From the NCBI GenBank assembly GCA_021413735.1, contig JAIOPV010000209.1:1-64000 (forward strand): 64,000 nt of DNA, read 5' to 3'. A program made the translations under genes and the position numbers. The notes under the pieces were generated by a model, which worked only from the letters and a program-made list of their open reading frames with translations, was not told where the DNA came from and did no database searches. Positions 58,519 to 64,000 of the stretch are shown in pieces (within the stretch, counting starts at the first letter, position 1; each line of letters opens with the position of its first letter). This DNA is from Planctomycetota bacterium (GTDB taxonomy: Bacteria; Planctomycetota; Planctomycetia; Gemmatales; Gemmataceae).

Positions 58519-58818
58519 TTACGCCAGTTTCGACGTGATGAGCGCGGTTAACTCTTCGGGTGTCATGCCGCGAATGAGGAACGTCTTGTTGCGGTTCGTC
58601 GGACCGCCCATCAGTTCAACCTGCGAACGCTTCACGCCGAGCCATTCCCGCAGCAGCTCCGTAATCGCTGCGTTCGCACGTCCATCTTCGGGCGGCGCGG
58701 TCACGGCAACCTTCAACGCGTTGGCCTGCTCGCCCAACACCGCGTTTCGCTTCGCGCCTGGCTGTGCCCGGACCGCAAGCGTTGCACCTTCCGCGTGTGC
58801 CGTGATCGTGATGGGCAT
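58519..58818 (-). CDS. DUF167/YggU family protein
   Basis: 99 residues. 'LAVRAQPGAKRNAVLGEQANALKVAVTAPPEDGRANAAITELLREWLGVKRSQVELMGGPTNRNK' is the complete YggU/DUF167 signature, including 'P..GRAN' and the 'G..R.K'-type end. The structure is known for relatives, the function is not. The ATG at 58818 starts 5 nt after the XerC/D stop, so the gene is in that operon. Confidence 0.88.
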   Translation of the reverse strand: MPITITAHAEGATLAVRAQPGAKRNAVLGEQANALKVAVTAPPEDGRANAAITELLREWLGVKRSQVELMGGPTNRNKTFLIRGMTPEELTALITSKLA

Positions 58819-58823
58819 GTGAA

Positions 58824-59810
58824 TCAACCCGCCTTCGCGTCTGGGGTATCAGTCGCGGGCGGCGGCGGTTCCGTTGCGTTCGCACCTCGCGGGTGAAACT
58901 GACGGTGAATCGCCTTCAAGCGTTCGCGGTCAATGTGCGTGTAGTGCTGCGTCGTCTGAATCGAAGCGTGACCGAGCATCTCCTGCACCGTGCGAAGGTC
59001 GGCACCACCTGCGAGAACGTGCGTCGCGAAGCTGTGTCGCAGCGTGTGCGGGCTAACCTTCTTGGGCAACCCCGCACGCTTGCAATACTTCTTCACGAGT
59101 GCCCACAGGAAGATTCGCGACAGCGGTTGCCCCGACTTCGACACGAACAGCCGCGGGCTCGCCGGAATCGGCCCAGCAGCCTGATCTTTCTCCGGTTGCT
59201 TGTCGAGTGGTCCCCGGATGCCAAGGTAATCGCGAATCGCTGCGATCGCAGGCCGACCCAGCGGAACCACGCGCTGCTTGTTGCCCTTGCCGAACGCTCG
59301 CAGGAAGCCCGCGTCGAGGTACACGTCTTCAATCTTCAGCCCAACCACTTCCGACGCCCGGCAACCCGTCGCGTACATCGTTTCGAGGATCGCCCGATCT
59401 CGCAGATAGAAGCGGTCGCCGGCTTGCGGTGCGTTCAGCAACTCCTCGACCGCGTGCGGCGGCAACACCTGCGGAATGCGTTCCCACAGTTTCGGCGAAC
59501 CCAGCAAATCGACGGCTGCCGCGTCCGCTTTTTCTTCCAGACGCAGGAAGCGGTAGAACATTTTCAGCGACACGAGATGCCTGGCAACGCTCGGCGCCGC
59601 GAGTTGTTCGTCGTGGAGAAACGCGAGGTAGCGTGCGAGGTCTTTGAGCGTTGGGCTGGTGTATTCGGTGTATCGCACGAGGCCGCACCACTTCACGAAG
59701 CGGTCGAGGTCGCGGCCGTAGGCTTGCACCGTGTTGTCGGCCATGCCCCGCTCGGATTGCAGGTAGTGCCGAAACGCAGCGATGTCGGAGTTGAGTTCGG
59801 CGAATGACAT
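58824..59810 (-). CDS. tyrosine recombinase XerC/XerD
   Basis: 328 residues. N-terminal SAM-like core-binding domain (~5-95) and catalytic domain with Arg151 ('GCRASEV'), Lys175 ('GKGNKQRVVPLG'), His255-x-x-Arg258 ('PHTLRHSFATHVL'), His281 ('LGHASIQTTQ') and the nucleophile Tyr290 ('HYTHID'). Length and motifs match the chromosome-dimer resolving XerC/XerD group. The insert 'PLDKQPEKDQAAGPIPASPR' (~201-220) is longer than usual. ATG 59810 is the likely start; alternatives upstream lack support. DUF167 is co-transcribed, and the RdgB gene lies 75 nt upstream. Confidence 0.9.
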   Translation of the reverse strand: MSFAELNSDIAAFRHYLQSERGMADNTVQAYGRDLDRFVKWCGLVRYTEYTSPTLKDLARYLAFLHDEQLAAPSVARHLVSLKMFYRFLRLEEKADAAAVDLLGSPKLWERIPQVLPPHAVEELLNAPQAGDRFYLRDRAILETMYATGCRASEVVGLKIEDVYLDAGFLRAFGKGNKQRVVPLGRPAIAAIRDYLGIRGPLDKQPEKDQAAGPIPASPRLFVSKSGQPLSRIFLWALVKKYCKRAGLPKKVSPHTLRHSFATHVLAGGADLRTVQEMLGHASIQTTQHYTHIDRERLKAIHRQFHPRGANATEPPPPATDTPDAKAG

Positions 59811-59831
59811 GGCAGTGTGGGTTGAAGTTAA

Positions 59832-59889
59832 GTTTAGCGGCAGCCCCAACGGGGCGACGCCGCACCGTCCCGTTGGGACAGCCGCTAAC
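59832..59889. repeat. TTTAGCGG-family inverted repeat between rdgB and xer
   Basis: GTTTAGCGGCAGCCCCAACG (from 59832) and CCCGTTGGGACAGCCGCTAA (to 59889) pair imperfectly. Located between two minus-strand genes (rdgB end and xer start), so it could terminate rdgB. Same family as 40279 and 53061. Confidence 0.55.
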
Positions 59890-60490
59890 CGTTTGCCAAT
59901 TCACGTTCGATGATCGGTAGCAGTTGCTTGAATGCCTTCGCACGGTGGCTCATCGACTGCTTCACTTCCAGCGGCAGTTCCCCGAACGTCTTCCCGAATT
60001 CCGGGATGAGGAACAGCGGGTCGTAGCCGAAGCCGCCGACGCCGCGAAGCGAATCCACGATCACGCCATGACAGCGACCTTCGACTTTCGCGACTACCTT
60101 GCCGGTGGGGTCTGCGAGAACGGCGGTGCTGATGTAGTAAGCCTCTCGCTGATCGCCGGTGAGGTTCGCCATTTCGCGAAGCAGTTTCGCGTTGTTCGCA
60201 GCATCGTCGCCGTGCGTGCCCGCATACAGTGCTGAATCGACGCCAGGGTCGCCACCCAACGCGGGAACGCACAAACCGCTGTCTTCGCCGATCACCCACG
60301 CCTTGAGAACGGGTGCCAGTTGTGTCGCTTTCAGCGTCGCGTTGCCGACGAATGAGCCTGCGGTTTCCTCCACCGGCGGCGCATCAGGGTATGGCGTCAG
60401 ATCTGTGAGATCGAGATTAAGGTCGCCCAGCAGGTCGAGCATTTCCTTGAGCTTCTTCTTGTTCCTGCTGCCGAGCACGAGCCGAGGCAT
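59885..60490 (-). CDS. rdgB: non-canonical purine NTP pyrophosphatase (RdgB/HAM1)
   Basis: 201 residues. 'LVLGSRNKKKLKEMLDLL' is the N-terminal substrate motif (usual TxNxxK), 'VIGEDSGLCVPALGGDPGVDSALYAG' (~67-92) the catalytic acidic region, and 'GFGYDPLFLIPE' (~153-164) the purine-specificity loop. The enzyme hydrolyses ITP, dITP and XTP to their monophosphates, keeping damaged purines out of nucleic acids. GGAGG about 7 nt before ATG 60490. Confidence 0.93.
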   Translation of the reverse strand: MPRLVLGSRNKKKLKEMLDLLGDLNLDLTDLTPYPDAPPVEETAGSFVGNATLKATQLAPVLKAWVIGEDSGLCVPALGGDPGVDSALYAGTHGDDAANNAKLLREMANLTGDQREAYYISTAVLADPTGKVVAKVEGRCHGVIVDSLRGVGGFGYDPLFLIPEFGKTFGELPLEVKQSMSHRAKAFKQLLPIIERELANG

Positions 60491-60724
60491 AACGGTTCCT
60501 CCGTTGCTGTTGCTGTGATTATCCGACGAATCGGGCGGATGAGGAAGCCGGATCGGCTTGTCGTCGGCGAACGCGGCGAGTAACCTTGCGGCAAGTTCCG
60601 ATTGCGGAATTTGTTCGGGTCAATTTCCCTGAAACCAACCCGTGGCCGCCTGGGTACAATACGCCGTGGCTAAAGACCGGCCGGAGCGCCGGCGGCCGTG
60701 TATCCTCCCGAAAAGGACCATTCC

Positions 60725-61735
60725 ATGATTCGTCTGTCCCGCACGCTGCTGGGGGCCGCCCTGGTCGTCGGAGTTTTCGCATCGACCGCACCGACGGCCC
60801 GCGCCGCCGAGCCAGACAAACTGTTGCCCGCCGACACCGACCTCGTTGCGGTCGTCAATCTGAAGCAGATTCTCGACTCCGAGATCATCAAGAAGTACGC
60901 CCTCGAACAGATCAAGCAGGTTCTCGAAGGGCAAGACGTCAAGAAGCTCCTCGGCGATCTTGGCCTCGATCCGCTCAAGGACGTCGAGAAACTCGTCGCC
61001 GCGTCGATCGAAACGAAGTTCGCCAACAACCCCGAAGCCAAGTATCTGCTTATCGTTCACGGCAAGTTCGACGCCGACAAGCTGTACAAGACAGCCGAGG
61101 CCGAGTCGAAGAAGAACGGCGACAAGTTCCAGATGGTGAAGGACGGCAACACCATCATGTTCAAGGTCCAGCCCGACAACGGCCAGCCGCCGCTGTACGC
61201 GACCGTGGTGAACGACACCACCGTGATCGCCGCGAGTGAGAAGAAGCTCATCACGACCGCGCTGGCCGCTGACACCGCGAGCAAGCCGGCCGCGATCAAG
61301 AAGGAACTCGCCGAGCTCATCAAGAAGGCCGACGACAAGTCTTCGGTTCTGCTCATCTCGCTGCTCAAGGGCAAGCTCGACGACGTGAAGATCCCCGGCG
61401 GCGGCAACCTTCCCGTTAAGCTCGACAAGTTCGAGAAGATGCTGCCTGCGATGGAAGCGGTCACGCTGAGCGTCAAGATTGGGGCCGACGTGAACCTCGA
61501 TATCACCATCGGCATGAAGGACGAAGACGCGGCCGGCGACATGCGAAACGCGCTCGACGATCTGCTGAAGCAAGTGAAGCCGTTGGCTCAGTTCGCGGGA
61601 GCGGCTGATCCTCGTCTGAAGCCGCTGTCGGGCATCCTCGACAGCGTGAAGACCTCGTCGAAGAACAAGGACGTGAGCGTGAGCGGCAAGGTGACCGGCA
61701 CCGACATCGGCAAGATGATCAACCCGAAGGACTGA
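60725..61735 (+). CDS. secreted hypothetical protein (DUF3352-like)
   Basis: 336 residues with a signal peptide (MIRLSRTLLGAALVVGVFASTAPTARAA). The mature region begins 'LLPADTDLVAVVNLKQILDSE' and continues with long amphipathic helices and beta segments ('KYLLIVHGKFDADKLYKTAEAESKKNG', 'PLYATVVNDTTVIAASEKKLI'). This resembles the DUF3352-type secreted proteins that planctomycetes carry in number; function unknown. It ends in front of a hairpin terminator. Confidence 0.7.
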   Translation: MIRLSRTLLGAALVVGVFASTAPTARAAEPDKLLPADTDLVAVVNLKQILDSEIIKKYALEQIKQVLEGQDVKKLLGDLGLDPLKDVEKLVAASIETKFANNPEAKYLLIVHGKFDADKLYKTAEAESKKNGDKFQMVKDGNTIMFKVQPDNGQPPLYATVVNDTTVIAASEKKLITTALAADTASKPAAIKKELAELIKKADDKSSVLLISLLKGKLDDVKIPGGGNLPVKLDKFEKMLPAMEAVTLSVKIGADVNLDITIGMKDEDAAGDMRNALDDLLKQVKPLAQFAGAADPRLKPLSGILDSVKTSSKNKDVSVSGKVTGTDIGKMINPKD

Positions 61736-61781
61736 TCGTTCGAAGGCGGAAGGTGGAAGGCAGAAGGCGGAGTGAAAATCA

Positions 61782-61822
61782 AGAAAGGCAGGGGGTTCGC
61801 CCTCTGCCTTTCTCTTTTCGGT
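61782..61822 (+). terminator. intrinsic terminator
   Basis: AGAAAGGCAGGGGG (61782-61795), loop TTCG, then CCCTCTGCCTTTCT, followed by CTTTTC: a stem of about 13 bp with a T-rich tail 46 nt after the secreted-protein stop. Larger GGCGGAAGG/CCTTCCGCC arms flank it. Confidence 0.65.
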
Positions 61823-61885
61823 TTTCCTTCCGCCTTCTGCCCTCCGCCCTCCGCATTTCTTCCCGAGTGTGGTATTCTCGTCTCC

Positions 61886-64000
61886 ATGAAAACCACCACG
61901 TTCGCGCTCGCCTTGATCCTCTTTGCAGCAGTCGCGCATGCTGCCGACCCCGTTCCCGGGAAGCCCTTGGATACCACGTTCCTCAAGCAGTACGCCGAGA
62001 CTCGCGGCTTCATGTTGGGCAGGCCCGTGAAGCCCAAGATCGCATCCGACAACAAGACCGTGCTGTTCCTCCGTGCGGACCCCAAGACGCCGAAACTCAA
62101 GTTGTTCGAGTTCAACGTCGCCAGCGGTGAGACCAAGGAACTGCTGTCGCCGGAAACGCTGCTCAAGGGTGCGGAAGAGAACCTGTCGCCGGAGGAGAAA
62201 GCTCGCCGCGAACGGCAGCGAGTCAGCGTCGGCGGCTTCACCGACTACCACCTTGATCGCGACAGCAACCGCGTGCTGCTCGCGCTCGGCGGCAAGCTGT
62301 ACGTCTTCAATCGCGTCACTGCGAAAACCCTGGAGCTGAAGACGGGCACCGGCGTGATTGTCGATCCGAAGTGGTCGCCGGACGGCAAGAAGATCGCGTA
62401 TGTTCGCGGCTTCGATGTGTACGTCTACGACCTCGCCACCGAGAAAGAATCAGCCGTCACGACCGACGGCACCGCGACCAAGACGCACGGCCTCGCGGAG
62501 TTCGTCGCGCAAGAAGAGATGAGCCGGTTCAGCGGTTACTGGTGGTCGCCCGACAGCAAGCACATCGCCTACGAAGAGGCCGATCACACGAGCGTCGAAA
62601 CGTGGTATGTGGCGGACCCACTGAAGCCCGATCAGAAGCCAAGCGAGCAGTTCTACCCGCGGCCCGGCAAGAAGAACGTCAGTGTGAAGCTCGGCATCAT
62701 TCCCGTGACCGGCGGCGAAACGGTGTGGGTCGATTGGGATGCGAAGGAGTTCGAGTACCTCGCGGCGGTGCGCTGGGATGACCTCGGACCGCTGACGCTT
62801 CAGGTGCAGGATCGCAAGCAACAGAAGCTCTCGCTTCTGCTCGTGGACAGCAAGACCGGCAAGACGAAGCAGCTTCTTCAGGAGAAGGACACAGCGTGGG
62901 TGAACTTGAATCAGGATGTGCCGAAGTTCAACGGTGCCCTCGGCGGCTTCGCGTGGATGGGTGCCGACCCCGAGGGCAACGCAGAGATTCAGATACGCGA
63001 ATGGACGACCGGCAAACAGCAATCGGTGCTCGTGCCAGCGAAGAACAACCCGGATTCGGTGCTGTCGCTGTACTCGTCACGCTTCGAGACCTATCTCGTT
63101 TACACCGCAAGCCCGGACCCGACCGTCACGCACGTCATGCGGCACCAGACGCGGAGCCTGAACGTGAACCCCGAGTCGGACAAGGACGAGTTCCTCACGA
63201 CCGAACCCGGCATTCACAGCGGCGCGTTCGGCAAGTTCGGCGGCCCGTATGCGATCACATCGACCACGCTGAAGCAGATGCCGAAATCGACCGTGTTCAC
63301 GTTGCAGGGCGTGAAGGCTGGCGAGTTGCCATCGCTGGCGGCGGAACCGAACTTCACGCCGGACGTGTCGGTCCTGAAGGTGGGCAAGGGCGAGGATGGC
63401 TATTACTGTGCGGTGGTGCGTCCGCGGAACTTCGACCCGAAGAAGAAGTATCCGGTGATCGTGGACGTGTATGGCGGCCCGAAGCATCGGCATGTGGTGC
63501 AGGCAATGCGGAACTGGCTGGTGCCGCAGTGGCTCGCGGATCAGGGGTTCATCGTGGTGGCGATCGAGAATCGCGGCACGCCGAACCGCAGTCGCGAGTG
63601 GGAGAAGTCGGTGTATCTGAAGTTCGGCACGGTCCCGCTGGAAGATCAGGTGAAGGGGCTGGAACTGCTGTGCGAGAAGTTCCCGGAGTTGGACAAGGAC
63701 CGCGTGGGCATCGTGGGTTGGTCGTTCGGCGGCTACATGGCTGCGAACGGCGTGCTTCGCAAGCCCGATGTGTTCAAGGCGGCCGTGGCCGGTGCCCCGG
63801 TGACCGATTGGGAAGACTACGACACGCACTACACGGAGCGGTACATGGGGCTGCTGCCTGAGTCGAAGTTGATGTATGACCAGGCGAGCCTGATTCCGCT
63901 GGCGAAGGATCTGAAGCGTCCGCTATTGCTGGTTCACGGCACGGCCGACGACAACGTGTATTATCGTCACACGTTGAAGCTGAGTGACGCGTTGTTCCGT
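61886..64000 (+). CDS. S9 family (dipeptidyl peptidase IV type) peptidase, truncated by the window edge
   Basis: 705 codons visible from ATG 61886, running off the right edge. A signal peptide (MKTTTFALALILFAAVAHA) indicates a periplasmic enzyme. Residues ~50-460 form the eight-bladed propeller ('VAQEEMSRFSGYWWSPDSKHIAYEE' is the DPP-IV family glutamate region, ~208-232). The alpha/beta-hydrolase domain starts near 495 ('YPVIVDVYGGPKH'), with the nucleophile Ser613 in 'GWSFGGYMAANG' and the acid near Asp688 in 'HGTADDNVYY'. The catalytic His lies beyond the window. It should remove N-terminal dipeptides, probably X-Pro. Confidence 0.9.
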   Translation, partial: MKTTTFALALILFAAVAHAADPVPGKPLDTTFLKQYAETRGFMLGRPVKPKIASDNKTVLFLRADPKTPKLKLFEFNVASGETKELLSPETLLKGAEENLSPEEKARRERQRVSVGGFTDYHLDRDSNRVLLALGGKLYVFNRVTAKTLELKTGTGVIVDPKWSPDGKKIAYVRGFDVYVYDLATEKESAVTTDGTATKTHGLAEFVAQEEMSRFSGYWWSPDSKHIAYEEADHTSVETWYVADPLKPDQKPSEQFYPRPGKKNVSVKLGIIPVTGGETVWVDWDAKEFEYLAAVRWDDLGPLTLQVQDRKQQKLSLLLVDSKTGKTKQLLQEKDTAWVNLNQDVPKFNGALGGFAWMGADPEGNAEIQIREWTTGKQQSVLVPAKNNPDSVLSLYSSRFETYLVYTASPDPTVTHVMRHQTRSLNVNPESDKDEFLTTEPGIHSGAFGKFGGPYAITSTTLKQMPKSTVFTLQGVKAGELPSLAAEPNFTPDVSVLKVGKGEDGYYCAVVRPRNFDPKKKYPVIVDVYGGPKHRHVVQAMRNWLVPQWLADQGFIVVAIENRGTPNRSREWEKSVYLKFGTVPLEDQVKGLELLCEKFPELDKDRVGIVGWSFGGYMAANGVLRKPDVFKAAVAGAPVTDWEDYDTHYTERYMGLLPESKLMYDQASLIPLAKDLKRPLLLVHGTADDNVYYRHTLKLSDALFR

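Noticed and set aside
58824-59810. Tyrosine recombinase considered as an integrase of a mobile island
   Set aside because: Motifs, length and operon context (DUF167, RdgB) fit housekeeping XerC/D; no attachment site, tRNA or phage genes are nearby.

Overview
This 64 kb window is chromosomal DNA of a planctomycete, most likely of the family Gemmataceae (Gemmata or a close relative). No 16S gene is present, so the assignment rests on gene content. The lineage markers are a prepilin-like DUF1559 protein paired with a small lipoprotein, a Tat-exported DUF1501 protein, a cysteine-rich YTV-repeat protein, a TIGR03000 domain, a DUF6807 (PmoA-like) protein, an ECF sigma factor next to a Ser/Thr kinase, and two copies of the Gemmata-type 'PILADAL..AGC...HCR...GCWVVDL' C-terminal module. 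I see no rRNA, tRNA, CRISPR array, prophage or transposase gene.

Layout. 0.3-7 kb: an exported cysteine/histidine membrane protein, a YdjY-domain protein, the YTV protein, a small zinc-binding protein and a glycine-rich lipoprotein. 7-16 kb: a GT39 glycosyltransferase, a small zinc ribbon, an HtrA-type protease, a SNF2 helicase with a conserved upstream partner, and sulfite reductase. 15.4-28 kb: a frameshifted SMI1/KNR4 gene, a KBL/BioF-like enzyme, a methyltransferase plus a broken MEMO-family gene, a DUF4337-like protein, lysyl-tRNA synthetase, a VapBC-like pair, the DUF1559 pair, a DUF6807 protein and pterin dehydratase. 27.7-35.2 kb: a zinc/manganese ABC system lacking its permease, an MlaE-type permease, a secreted protein, and the kinase/sigma pair. 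35.2-45.9 kb: a zinc-ribbon membrane protein, an exported methyltransferase, cysH with an Rrf2 regulator, cob(I)alamin adenosyltransferase, a ferritin-like protein, a secreted aldose epimerase diverging from a YjhG/YagF-type dehydratase, and a Gemmata-family protein. 45.9-64 kb: Uma2, QueA, small secreted proteins, a second GT39, DUF1501, YciI plus DUF6580, a YcjF-like protein, RecA, a flippase, DUF167, a XerC/D recombinase, RdgB, and a truncated S9 (DPP-IV type) peptidase.

Functional links. Assimilatory sulfate reduction is represented by sulfite reductase (13.6 kb) and APS reductase with an Rrf2 regulator (38 kb). Sugar oxidation is suggested by the epimerase/dehydratase pair. Envelope assembly is represented by two GT39 enzymes, a flippase and an MlaE permease. 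Most other genes stand alone or in two-gene operons.

The most striking feature is non-coding. The window is full of long, near-perfect inverted repeats of several families. Most lie between genes, but four lie in frame inside genes (SNF2, queA, a GT39 gene and a ferritin-like gene), where they add 20-45 residues without breaking the reading frame. This resembles the palindromic elements of Rickettsia. Two further genes (SMI1/KNR4 and MEMO) appear frameshifted.
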